NCBI RefSeq assembly: GCF_016808335.1
Contig: NC_053136.1
Coordinates: 1,842,531 to 1,906,530, forward strand
DNA from: Panicum virgatum
Lineage: Eukaryota; Streptophyta; Magnoliopsida; Poales; Poaceae
DNA: 64,000 nucleotides
Direction of reading: 5' to 3'
A program made the translations under genes and the position numbers. The notes below the pieces were generated by a model that did not search any database, was not told where the DNA came from, and saw only the letters and a list, made by a program, of their open reading frames with translations. This document shows positions 22,084-33,589 of the stretch, one piece after another (within the stretch, counting starts at the first letter, position 1; each line of letters starts with the position of its first letter).

Positions 22084-23159
22084 CAGTAGGTTTGGCGGCA
22101 AAAGCTTTATAGTACAAATATTTCAACAGCCTTAAGCACCGGTTTTTGTTTACTAACCGGTGCCTTAGGAACTTTTCAACTCCCGCCCGTTGTACCGGGT
22201 GGAATTATCACCCGGTGCCTTTGGGTTACCTAAGGCACCGGGTGGGTTACAAACCGGTGCCATAGGCCCTCAAAGGCACTGGTTGAAATTATCACCCGAT
22301 GCCTAAGGCCTTTGGTGTATATAAGGTGTGCCCTTCTCTTCTTCCTCACTTCTTCCTTCCACGCACCGCGCCGATCGTCCTCCGCCGCCGCCCCACGCGC
22401 TCCGCCGCCTCGCCTTGACCTCTCTACCTTCCTCGACGACCCCTCGACGCCGAACCCTGGAGCGCCGCCGCCATTCCCCTTGGCGCCTCCCCTGCGCACC
22501 TCCTCGACGCCGGCCTCCCCTACGCGCCTCCTCGACGCCGGCCGCCCCTTCGGCCGCCGCCGCCCCCTCGCAGTGTCGACGCCGCCTCGACGCCGCCGTC
22601 CCTTGGACCGCTGCCGCCCCTCCTCGCCGTAAGTGCAGGCCGGCCGGGCTGCCAGAGCGCCGCCACCCTTTTTTTAATTTTATGAGAATTAGAAGATAAT
22701 TAGGATAGAATTATTAGTGATTTGGTAGAGAAATAGAAAGATCGAAGTAGAGAATTAGGTAGAATTATTAGAGAATTAGTAGAGAATTAGTGGACAATTA
22801 GAGAGATTTAGTAGACAAATAGAGAGAATTAGAGAATTAAAAAGAATTATTTAGAGAATTTAGTTATTTTATTTATATACATTAGTTAGAGAATTTAGTT
22901 AGAGAAGGAAATGGAGAGAATTTAGTTAGAGAGAATGTAGTCATTATTTTTTTGCCATTATTTGATATTATCTAGAATTTAGTTATTTCATATATAGAAG
23001 GAATTGAAGAGAATTTAGAGAGACAATTTAGAGAGAATTTAGTTATTTCTATTATTATGTCTTCTGTAGTGTATAATTGTGTCATTTAAAGATTTTATTT
23101 AATCATGTACTTAATAGTTAGACGAGGACGACATGTATTTAACTGTATAATGTAATAAC

Positions 23160-23275
23160 AATGATGAGTAATGACGATGACAATGAGTAATGACGACGAC
23201 GAGTAATGACGAGTAACGACGACGAGTAATGACGAGTAATGACGAGTAATGACAAGTAACGACGACGAGTAATAA
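23160..23275. repeat. GACGAGTAAT simple repeat
   Basis: Tandem, imperfect copies of ACGACGAGTAATG and GACGAGTAAT in the leader region of the second CACTA 1 gene. Confidence 0.85.
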
Positions 23276-23464
23276 TTTTATGTACAATTCTTGATTACAT
23301 GTATTGTATTTGTAATTTAGATTGATTTAAATTAATTCTCAAGCTCGAACCCGTTCGTATTCGCTCTCTAACTCACGCATTCGCCGTCCCTCGACTCTCG
23401 ACCTCGACCCTCAACCCTAGCCCGCGACCCTCAACCCTCAACCCCGTTCCTCGACCCCGTTCCA

Positions 23465-23865
23465 CGACACACACACTCCCACTAACACACACAGACACAC
23501 ACACTGTCTAATACATTCTAACACACACACTCACACTCTAACACAATTGTATAAAGTATCGACCCTCGATACACACACTAACACACACAGACACACACAC
23601 ACACTCTAACACACACACAAACACACCCTAACACACTCTAACACATTTATATAAAGTATCGACCCTCGACCCTTGACACACACACACTCACACACTGACT
23701 CACACACACACTAACTCTCTCTCTCTTTCTCTATCCCACAAACACACAAACACACAGACACACACACCCACACACACTGACTCACACACACACTCACTAA
23801 CTCTCTCTCTCTCTTTCTCTGTCCCTCTAACATACACACACACACTCTCTCTCAAACACGCATAT
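23465..23865. repeat. ACAC / CTCT microsatellite tract in CACTA 1
   Basis: Long runs of ACACAC broken by CTAAC and CTCTCT blocks. Two partial copies of TATAAAGTATCGACCCTCGA (about 23,550 and 23,650) show that the tract grew by local duplication. The open frame across it on the minus strand is a product of the repeat. Confidence 0.85.
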
Positions 23866-23944
23866 TCGTTCAAAGAATTGAATTCTCTTACTTCATTTAA
23901 GGATGGACACATACTCTAACACATTTTTACGGTTTCAGTTAATG

Positions 23945-26467
23945 ATGGACCCCTTCGGTGATGACGAGGTCGCCAAGCAATACATGTTGGACGCAATAAA
24001 CGAAGATACGAGGGCCAACACCACCCAGCCAAACGCTGAAGAAGATGCTCGGACAGCTGATTCGTTCCTGAATATGTCTGGAGATGCCGATAAAGAAGAT
24101 GATGACTTTGCGCCGCCGCCCAATCAACAGCAGTATGTTCCAGTACGAATCTTAAAACTATATGCATGGTGACTTCGTTAGATTAGTTTTGCGATTAACA
24201 TATCTTTTCTGTAATTTAGTCGACCTCCACATTGACTACGTTGAGCCAGTCAAAAGGGAGACGCCGGCCAACCAAGAAAATGGAGGGAAGACAGGTCGTC
24301 ACAGAAGTGGACGCAGAGGGTTGTCCAAGTGCTCCAGAGGCTGCTAGCACAAAATTTGTCAACAAATGTGGGGTTATTGTTCGGGCAAGAATTCCGATCA
24401 CCACAAGACTATGGAAAACGAGCAAACCCGAAGAACAGCAACATGCCGTGCCTGCACATCAGAAGGAGGGGATGGAGAGAAGACATTGGGAGACACACTG
24501 CACGGGGTCGTTCTATGGCGCAAGGCCGACATCAAACTTACTGCAAGCACAACGGCTTCCGTGCAGACCGATCGCCCGTCTCCGCGGTCTCCCTCACCGC
24601 CGTCCCCACAACCACCTCCTTCACCACCGTCTCCGCCGGCGCAAAGGGCCACGAGTACTCCAACTCCTCCCGACCCAGAAAAAGGAAAGAAAAAGACAGC
24701 ATCCCTCCCAGCGGCTGGACCCTCAAAGAAGAAGCAGAAAACGGTCGAAAGAAAATTAACCTACGAGAAAACTGCTGAGGAGTTGGAAGAGAAGACTGCT
24801 CGATATATAAAAGAACAATTGAAGCCTAAAGTCCCCCCGCCGAGGGAAAATGTACCTCTAGAACTAGGGAAAAAACTTCTCGCAAACCTAGACAACCCAC
24901 CAAAACCGAAAAGCTTACCCTCGGACTATGATCGTACTCTGACAAAATCACACAAGGTGAGAAATCTGAAGAAAAAATGTGGCAAGACCATTCCTCAGCT
25001 TGGCACACAACAAAAAGGACTCGAGCCCCTCCGGGTGCCAGGGTTGCCACTCCTACACCCGACGGACGTACAACTCCAGGCGGACCTACAGGCCGCGATA
25101 TTTCTTTCTGAAACTGGATTAACGCTAGAGGAGGCAACGGGGCAAGTGGAGGCGGAAATCCCTGTCGCTCCCATTCTTACTCCATTCCAGCATGGAAAAC
25201 CTTTTGTCACTGAGAAAGATGAGAAAAGTCTAGGCACACAGATGCTCAATTTGCATAGATGGTACCTGCGAATGTCGAATGACCAAGGGAAAATGTTTGA
25301 AGTTAAGTATCGTGACCATGATTTCTTCCGCGGGGAGGAGGACTTCTGGGTGTACTTCGAAAATTTATATCACATTTACCATCGACAAGCCCTCGACGCC
25401 TTTATCATCACCATTTGGGTTTTGTAAGTATCACTTACCTCTACATTAATACTTTTTGTTAACAAGAACATAATTATATGTGTGCATTATAAAATTTCTA
25501 TTGTATCGTTTAGACAGGAGACCCAAAGAAGCCGAAAACATGAATGGCACCATTAGATCGGCTTCATGTCTCCTTTGCTAGTCAACCAGAAAGTGCTCAA
25601 CGAAAATTATAAGGAAACGTGCCAAAACATGTACGATTCGTTGACTAGGCAAAATTACAAATCCTATATATTCATACCATACAACTTTGGGTAAGCCTTG
25701 GTCGACTCAATCCTCTATTATATTACTAAATAAATACTAAGTCGTCTAATGCATGTATGTATATATCCTATCTATATCCGCAGTAATCATTGGATTTTAC
25801 TCATACTTTCCGTAGAGACCGGCAATCTTATAGTCTTTGACTCAATGAGAAATCCAAAGTCCGCAATCCAACATATCCTAGACCCCTTGAACATATAAGT
25901 TCAGTTTGCACAATCAAATCTTTTTTCTATTAATAACAATTCCTGAATATCAAACTTAACTTTGAGCGCAGGGTTTGAAAAAATTTGTGAAAAATAACAA
26001 AGGACATGGTCAATGGAGGCCCGAACTGAACATTAACATGGATTATCCGGTATGTTGATTCATAAAGATTTGTCTAGTTAAGTATATAATCCCAAATTAT
26101 TCTAAATTGAGTAATTTATTTGTTTCTCTTTAAGTATGCGAGACAACAAGGAACTGATTGGTGCGGGTACTATGTATGCGACTACTTGCACATCATGACT
26201 CCATGCGAGAAGGCTACTGATGAAGACACGAGAGTACGTCCAAACCGTTCACTAGTATATTTTCATAATTGTACTAACGCACATGATGTTAATCCTTTTT
26301 TTTCTAAATGATAGATGTCTCAAATGGGGGATGAATGTTACTCTACTGATCGGATCAACGCCGTGTGCGAGAAGCTCGCTGGATTCATTTTGAACGAGAT
26401 CTTGGATCCTAGAGGCAAGTTCTACCACGACGGTCACATCCATATAGGACTTTCATCCACCTCCTGA
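23945..26467 (+). pseudogene. CACTA 1 second gene: Pro/Lys-rich protein with ULP1-like (C48) C-terminus, decayed
   Basis: It starts MDPFGDDEVAKQYML and shares the exon order and motifs of the minus-strand gene of CACTA 2: the NMSGD acidic exon, RRPTKKMEGRQVVTEV, then GEKTLGDTLHGVVLW, a Pro/Ser tract and SDYDRTL. Relative to CACTA 2 it lacks about 280 residues in the middle, and the frame changes at that join (about 24,470). The downstream exons (25,513-26,467) form a C48 protease domain with His in NHWILL (about 25,791), Asp in VFDSM (about 25,840) and Gln/Cys in QQGTDWCGYYVC (about 26,145-26,178). An in-frame TAG precedes GFMSPLL. The catalytic positions survive but the gene as a whole is broken. 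Confidence 0.72.
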
Positions 26468-26993
26468 GGGGACCAGTAGTTGGACTACAAACATGACTTG
26501 TACATTTGTAAATATTTTTAAACATTATGTCTTGATGTTTGTAAATTTGTAAATATATTAGTTCATCTAATTAGCTTAATTATATGCTCGCATTTCACTT
26601 TTAGTTAGTTTCAAATATTCTCTGAAAACGAACACGAACGACCAATGAACGTATAGTACTGTAGAGTTTGAGTGCGTTTAGCAATTATAAAAGAATAAAC
26701 AGTAATAAATATAACAAACAAAACTGGATTTGGAAAAAAAAAAGAAAATGTCATTGGTACCGGTTGGAAAGACCAACCGGTACCAATGGGGCTGCCACCT
26801 TGTGTCAGCGTGGCAGCCTCTTTGGTACCGGTTGGTGTTTAACACCAACCGGTACCAATGGAAGCCTAAGGCACCGGTTGAAAAACCCAGTGTTTTAAGG
26901 CGAGGCCATTGGTCGTGGTTGCGGGGCACCGGTTGGGAAACCGGTTCCTTTGCCCCTTCTCAGCCAGTGCTGAAGGCCTGTTTTCTAGTAGTG

Positions 26994-28135
26994 ATATGTA
27001 CGATGAAAGGAACAGTAGCCATCCACTTGTTTGCCAAATAAAAAATACATTACAATGATGAAGCAGTGGCCACCGTATTATTCTGTACTAGGTTGGTAGT
27101 ATGTGCTACTCTCTGTCCCTGCACAAGTGCACAGCAGAAAAATCTCCTTCTGTCCTTTTGTTTGAATGAAAAAAAAACAAATAAACTCTTTTCGTGGCCA
27201 GAGTTCGTTGGCCCGCCTGCCCAATTCGAACTCCCGAGGCTTTTCAATTTCTATATAGGCACACTACTGCTAGCTAGTAGCGGCCGCGGCACCACACGCT
27301 GTCTGCTGTCTGTTGACCTGTCGAGTGTCGACACTTCTATTTTACTGACTGCTCATGGCGTTCCGGCCGACCGGGCATCACTACACTAAGTGCTTCTGAT
27401 CAGCATGATCAGTAGCTATCAGCCTTGTCAGCACTAGTAGCGGTTCTACTGCCCTGCGAATATATATGTTGCGGCCACCAGCAGCTGCCTAGCGGTCATT
27501 ATGGTTTTCGACCGAGTTTTTTCAGTTTGTTCATTTGTGTTTTCCTTAATTTCGTGTTAATTTCTCCGTTCAAAATTGTAGGTCGTTTTAGCAAATCTAA
27601 ATACATATTTTTTGATTTGCACCTAAATACATATAATATATCCAGATACGTAGCAAAAACTATGTATCTAGATTTGCTAAAACAACCTTACAATTTGGAA
27701 CGAAGGGAATATTACTTTTAAGGATGCACTGAGATCCAGTCGACCTTCTCTCAAGCTATTCGCCTCTTCATCATGCGGTTGTCGTTTCGGTTGTATACAA
27801 TGATACATCAACGACAGTGAAATGCCTCACTGACCATGCATATTGATACACGACATAAATTCGCACAAGAGGCTTGACAACAATAAGGAAGTGTGTTGAT
27901 ACATATGCATGGTTGAAAAGGGAGTGAAACGAGGAAAAGGACACGGGAGGCTATCGCCAATGCAAGCGGGTTGCCATGGACAACAGAAATGGCGGTTATC
28001 GTATACCGATGGTTTTTAGCCTAACTAATGTGTTTCCATTCAAAATGTGAAATCTAGGTATATGGTATCACTACTCACCTATATTTCTGAGATCATACAT
28101 ACGAAGGATACATTTGATCACAAACTTTGGCGCCT
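26994..28135. other. Intergenic DNA between TPS C and D, first part duplicated at 894-1736
   Basis: 26,994-27,845 matches the flank behind TPS A. From 27,846 onward the equivalent sequence is missing from the first unit, up to TPS D intron 3. No gene is recognised. Confidence 0.7.
27564..27709. repeat. Stowaway-type MITE, second copy
   Basis: The same degenerate element as at 1456-1601 (CTCCGTTCAAAATTG at the left, GAACGAAGGGAA at the right), carried along by the segmental duplication. Confidence 0.7.
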
Positions 28136-28379
28136 AGAAAGGGATGTAAATCGCGAGACGAATCTAATGAGCCTACTTAAGCCATGATTTGCAACAGTGA
28201 TGCTACAGTAACCATCTGCTAATTATTGATTGCTCATGGATTAATTAGCATCATTAGATTCGTCTCGCGATTTACAACCCATCTGTGCAAAAAAGTTTTG
28301 TAAATAGACTTTATTTAGTACTTCAAATTAGTAAGATTCCTTTGCAAAAAAAAAATTTTGCAACGGAACTAAACACGGT
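28136..28379. repeat. Partial Tourist/Harbinger-like MITE
   Basis: Contains the palindromic core AAATCGCGAGACGAATCTAA / TTAGATTCGTCTCGCGATTT also found in the complete element at 42,479-42,835. It ends GGAACTAAACACGGTC, like that element's right terminus. The left part is missing. Confidence 0.7.
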
Positions 28380-28439
28380 CTGTATCCTATGACAAATAAA
28401 TTTAGTTCCCATCGCATTAAATGAGAATCTTGTCATTTA

Positions 28440-28680
28440 AAAATATTAAATAGAATATGTTTACAAAACTGCACATACCACAAATGAGTGCTAATTCGAG
28501 AGATGAATTTAATGAGATTAATAAATACATGATTTGCAACGTGATGCTACAGTAACCATGTGTTAGTTATGGATTAATATACCTTATTAGATTCGCCTCG
28601 CGAATTAGCCTAGAATCTTGAATTAGTTTTGTAGTTAGACTTTATTTAATACTTCTAAATAACAAAATTATTTTTTATGT
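28440..28680. repeat. Second, diverged Harbinger-like MITE
   Basis: Shares ATGATTTGCAACGTGATGCTACAGTAACC-type core features with the neighbouring element (core near 28,531) and the palindromic CTAATTCGAGAG / TTCGCCTCGCGAATTAG arms. The ends are not sharply defined. Confidence 0.55.
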
Positions 28681-28770
28681 GCTGTTGATGATGCTTCGAT
28701 TCAGAACCTGCAGAACCACACAACAGACAATGTAGCTAGCGTTCACATAATATCTGAAATGAGGGAGGAG

Positions 28771-29031
28771 TCCCTGCCCTAGATGCCATAATATAAGCAT
28801 TTTAAGATTTGGTCAAAGTCAAATTTATTCAACTTTGACCATCAATATTCGTATGAATGAATTATTTTAAATATAAACATTTATATATTATGATAATTGC
28901 TTTCCTAACAAATCTAGTAATATTGTTTTTATCTTATAAATCTTTATAAATTAATTATTATTTATAGTCAAAGTTGAAGAAGTTTGATTTTGACTAAATC
29001 TATAAATGCTTATATTATGGGACAGAGGGAG
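28771..29031. repeat. Stowaway-like MITE upstream of TPS D
   Basis: The left arm ATAATATAAGCATTTTAAGA with TTTGGTCAAAGTCAAA pairs with the right arm TTTGACTAAATCTATAAATGC..TATTATGGGACAGAGGGAG. It lies about 220 bp upstream of the TPS D start codon, next to the core promoter. Confidence 0.75.
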
Positions 29032-29199
29032 TAATATCTGAAATGAGAGGGAGTCCATGGCCTAGCTGCTTCATTCTCCTATCTCTCCGATCCAGGAGTC
29101 CAGGACTACTGCTCCGATCCCTATAATTTTGAGGGCGTGCAAAAGAGAACCCAATAAGCTAAGAGCACACTGCACAAAAGCAAAGTAGTTTGCATTGAG

Positions 29200-29216
29200 T
29201 TCTATATATATATATC
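29200..29216 (+). promoter_or_regulatory. Probable TATA box of TPS D
   Basis: CTATATATATATATCAG lies about 40-50 bp upstream of the ATG at 29,252. The short distance implies either a very short leader or a start site that uses a different element; assigned by sequence only. Confidence 0.35.
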
Positions 29217-29251
29217 AGTAGTAACTGACCACTTAACTACTAGATCGAGCA

Positions 29252-32198
29252 ATGGCTGCTGCACTTGCACACATCTTCTCTTTCTCCTCCGTGGAGCCTC
29301 TTCTCCCTCCTGCTTCGCCGGCGGCGGGGAACGGCCGGCGACGATGCCGCCCCCGTGGTGCTTGCATCCGCTCCTCGCTGGCGCCCAAAACGCAGCTGCC
29401 CACTGACTTTGACCTCCAGGTAGCTTATTAGCGCGTGGGCCATCCCTTTTTTCCTTTCATTTCTCAATGAACCCTAATAGCCCTATCTAGTGTGATGATA
29501 AGCTTGATGAAAAAGCATGGCTTATATGATGTTCGCAGCACGTGACGTCAATAAGGTTTCAAGTTTTTTTGGGAAAAAATGAATGGTAACTCTCCATGAA
29601 ACACACCTGCAGCACGAGGGCCTGAAGAACATACAAAAGATTCTTCAGCAACGTCGGGAGAGCAGCCCGGAGATGATGAACACCATCGACAACCTCAAGC
29701 GCCTCTGCATCGACCATTACTTCGAGGAAGAGATCGAGAGCGCCATGGCCGTGGTCAAGGATCTCGTCCACAGCGACGACCTCCTCGATGCAACCCTATC
29801 ATTCAGGTTGCTGAGAGAGACCGGACATGATGTTTCAGCAGGTCAGTGGTAGACGCAAAATGTAAAAGGATACTGAATGGTGTCTATGATTGATCCTTGT
29901 CGGTCGGTGTGGCAGATGACGTGCTTCGGAGGTTCACCGACTGCAACGGCGACTTCACCCTAGCTCTCAGCAAGGACGTCAGGGGGCTCCTGAGCCTGCA
30001 TGACATGGCACACCTGGACATGGGAGTTGAAACATCACTGCACAAGGCAAAGGAGTTCTCAACCAAGCACCTCGCATCTGCCATCAGGTACCTGGAGCCA
30101 GGCCCTGCAAGGTACGTGAGGCAGTCCCTGGACCACCCCTACCACCTGAACCTGATGCAGTACAAGGCCAGGCACCACCTTAGATACCTCCAGAGCCTGC
30201 CCACCAGAAACATTGCAATGGAGGAGTTGGCAATTGCAGAGTTCCAGCTCAACAAACTGCAGCATCAGCAAGAAATGCAAGAGATTAAAAGGTAAACAAA
30301 CAAGTGCTTTTGCTAGTTACTTGCTAGACCAACTGACAAGAGGCTTTATGTAGTGATAATTTGCATGTAGGTGATGTTGTTGAGATCATTATATTATTAT
30401 TGTTTTTCTATTATTTGTCAGATCATAACTGTGACAGATTTGATTATTCATGGATCGACGATGCAGATGGTGGATGGGGCTAGGATTGGCTCAAGAAATA
30501 CCGGTGGCCCGGGACCAGGTGCTCAAGTGGTACATGTGGCCCATGGCAGTCCTGCAGGGATCTTCCTTCTCCAGATACCGGATTGAGATCACAAAGATAA
30601 TCTCCCTTGTCTATGTTGTGGATGACATATTTGATCTTGTTGGCACACTAGAGGAGCTATCCCTCCTCACCAAGGCAGTCAAAATGTAAGCTTGGTCTTT
30701 TTTTTTTTGGGAATGTATCTAGTGCAAACCATAACTTCGTGAAAACCCGTGCAAACCACGACCAAAAAGTTGTTTAAATTCACCAAAAAAAATCACACAT
30801 TTAGATGATATGATGATACATAGTCTTGTAAAATATCTTGTCCAAGCTCAACTTCGTCTGTGAGATATAAAAAGAACAAATTTCAGGCCAGGAAGTTGTC
30901 CAGATGATTTGTTAGAAATTTGTTATTTTTATATCTCACAAACGAAGTCGAGTTTGGACAAGATATTTTACAAGGTTATGTATCATCATATCATCTAGAT
31001 GTGTGATTTTTTTGGTAATTTTAGACGACTTTATTTCTGTGGTTTGCATGAGTTTTCACGAAATTATGGTTTGCATTAGATATGTTCCCTTTTTTTTTGC
31101 CATAATAGGGTGATCTCTCCTGCTTCTTTTTCGTTTACTATATACACATATATAGCAGTTCTCAACTTTAAATGCAAAACACCAATAAGTTATCACAAAA
31201 AAATGATTATGCAGAGTTTTAGACCTTAATGTATCTGAATGATTGTTTCATGCATATGCTGATACATATTGTGATTTGCAGGTGGAATACTGCAGCTCCT
31301 GATTCACTCCCCAGTTGCATGAGATCTTGCTACAACGCTCTCTACACCATTACAAATGAGATCGCAGACATGGCCGAAAAGGAGCATGGATTCAACCCTG
31401 TCAATCATCTCAGGGAAGAAGTATGTTACTAACTTGCTTGTTTTTCCCTACACTCCTTCAGTTTGCTCTCAGGAAAAGAAACTAAGATAGTATTTGACAT
31501 TGCAGTGGGAAGTGCTGTTTGATGGATTCATGGTTGAGTCAAAGTGGCTGGCAACCGGTCAGGCTCCTGCCGCAGAGGACTATCTGAGAAATGGTGTTGT
31601 CACTTCCGGAGTGCCGCTTATATTTGCGCACGTATTCTACCTTCTAGGGCAACATCATGTAACAAGTACTAATGAGGATGCTGCAAAGCTCAGTGATCAC
31701 GCCCCTCCTGCCATCTTTTGCGTGGCCAAGATCCTCAGACTTTGGGATGACTTGGGTAGTGCCAAGGTCTGCAGAACGCACACTGCTGCTTGTTAAATGC
31801 TTTTCACAAAATTAATCTGATCCGATCCATAGTGAAAATTTCAGTATATAGATCTAGCATGCATGAAACCCTTGATTATAACATTTTTTTAAAAAAATTT
31901 CATGGATCTTATTAATTTGCAGGATGAAGCACAGGAAGGATTGGATGGATCCTACAGGGACTTGTACTTGATGGAGAACCCTAGCTGCACCCCAGCCGAC
32001 GCCGAAGAACACATGCGGAGGCTGATCAAGAGGGAGTGGGAGGAGCTCAACAGGGAGTGCTTCTCCAGGAGGACCTTCTCCACCAGCTTCGCACGAGCCT
32101 GCTTCAACGCCGCCAGGATGGTCGGCGTCATGTACTCGTACGACAAGGAGCAGAGGCTCCCAGTCCTGGAGGACTACATGAGGATGCTGCTGCTTTGA
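29252..32198 (+). CDS. Terpene synthase unit D, intact seven-exon gene, 555 aa (TPS-g-like)
   Basis: Exons 29,252-29,419, 29,613-29,841, 29,916-30,291, 30,467-30,685, 31,282-31,420, 31,506-31,766 and 31,923-32,198 join with GT-AG junctions into 1,668 bases with no internal stop. The first 50 or so residues are Ala/Ser/Arg-rich, like a plastid transit peptide. Metal-binding motifs are DDIFD (310-314) and an NSE/DTE-type DDLGSAKDE (458-466, split by intron 6). The site usually RxR is RDQ (273-275), and the N-terminal RRX8W of cyclic monoterpene synthases is absent. Loss of RRX8W is a feature of the TPS-g clade, which makes acyclic linalool, nerolidol or geranyllinalool in grasses; the product here is inferred, not shown. 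It is the only complete, uninterrupted TPS in the window. A 381-bp fold-back element expands intron 4. Confidence 0.93.
30709..31089. repeat. Fold-back MITE in intron 4 of TPS D
   Basis: It starts GGGAATGTATCTAGTGCAAA and ends with the complement (TTTGCATTAGATATGTTCCC), and the arms pair over more than 150 bp. It lies within a T run; the same intron in unit B reads straight through (about 1995), so the insertion is later than the duplication. Confidence 0.88.
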
Positions 32199-32392
32199 AA
32201 CTTTTGTTTGCTCCTTCTCCATGAGAACCCATGCATGTGACATCATGCATGCGTGATTTATCTGCTCCTTAGTTTTCACCAGCAATGTACTTACTGCTTA
32301 ATAGAAATCACGTAATTATATGGGTGAGGAAGTGATGGTACGCTTAGGGTCATTGTATATATTTGCTTTCTTTTTTATAGACTTTTTTGGGG

Positions 32393-32656
32393 GCATTTGT
32401 GTTTTTACCCCTACTTTGAAGTGGAATTGTGATTTTGCCCTTATTTTTTTTAACTTTGTGATTTTGCCCTTTACTATTCACAAATCACTGCGATTTTACC
32501 CACCCCTAGTCAACGGTCAAAACAGGGGCAAATACGCAAAGATTAAGGGCAAAATCGCAACAACTTGTGAAAAATAAAAGGCAAAATCACAAAATTAAAA
32601 AAATGAGGGCAACATCACAATTGCACTTAAAAGCAGGGGTAAGAACACCAAAAAAC
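32393..32656. repeat. Fold-back MITE downstream of TPS D
   Basis: Second copy of the element at 13,381-13,650, with the same TTTTTTGGGG / CCAAAAAA ends and TTTTGCCCTT interior. Confidence 0.75.
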
Positions 32657-33589
32657 ATTTTTTTATAAATATCTCTCTTCTTAATGAAATGCTTGCCGAG
32701 AAATTTTTTTAAGGAAAACAATAACGAATGCTATCTATATAGCCATCTCCAGGGACGAAGCCAGACCGGAAGAGCATCAAGTTCTTACGTATAAAATGAT
32801 GGGGTCATAATAGACCATTAACAACTAGCTACGGTAATTTACCACCTATCTTTTCAAAATCTGTCTGGGCCGGCGGACCCAATGCACTACTACAAAAACG
32901 TTGATTTGTCCCGGTTGGGAAACCGCTGTTGTCCCGGTTTCCCAACCGGGAACGCCTGTCCGGGACAAAAGGGGGCGCCCTTTTGTCCCGGGTGTGGCAA
33001 CCGGGACAAAAGAGGACCTTTTGTCCCGGTTGGTAACACTAACCGGGACAAAAGGTGCAGCCAGCGCCCACGTGGCTGGCGCACCCTTTTGTCCCGGTTG
33101 GTGTTACCAACCGGGACAAAAGGTCTCTTTTTTTTTCATGTTTTTCTTTTCTCAATTCTTTTTCTATTTCAATTATACTTTTGCATTTCAATTAAACTTA
33201 TGTATTGGAATTCAGTGTGTATGATCTCCACTAATATATACATATATATATAGTTACTTATATAATATTTGTCCTAGATAGTTTTCATATATAAATTAAT
33301 TCACTTATATATATATATATATGTATACACATATCTATACATGTGAATTCCTTTACATATGAAAATGTCTAGGACCAATATTATATAAATATATATATAC
33401 ACATATATATTATTGGAGTGCTTATATATATAATACATACATACTCCATCATATTTGCATAGGTATATTCGTTCTTAATTACATAGTAGAATTCGCCTTT
33501 TGGAAATTTAATACATACATACATACTCATAAATAGAAATTTAATACATAGACACACATATATATTTACATAGTTATATTCGTTTTTAA

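Larger units (their letters stand above)
19650..26993 (+). mobile_element. CACTA transposon 1 (7,344 bp) with TSD ATA
   Basis: The ends CACTACTAGAAAACGGGCC and its complement form 19-bp inverted repeats with one mismatch. The target duplication is ATA (19,647-19,649 and 26,994-26,996). The unoccupied sequence is preserved in the sister copy at about 888-896, which restores exactly when the element and one ATA are removed. Many ACCGGT-containing subterminal repeats in both orientations occupy about 19,668-20,035 and 26,755-26,985; a further set lies inside at 21,960-22,310. It carries a degenerate transposase gene lacking its core and a second gene with a ULP-like domain. It probably cannot move on its own. 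Confidence 0.95.

Noticed and set aside
22312..22699. Overlapping plus and minus frames in the GC-rich stretch of CACTA 1
   Set aside because: They are Pro/Arg/Ala-rich frames caused by GC-rich composition, with no domain; the stretch reads better as a leader region.
23700..23912. 70-codon minus-strand frame of Val/Cys/Glu repeats
   Set aside because: It is a translation of an ACAC/CTCT microsatellite.
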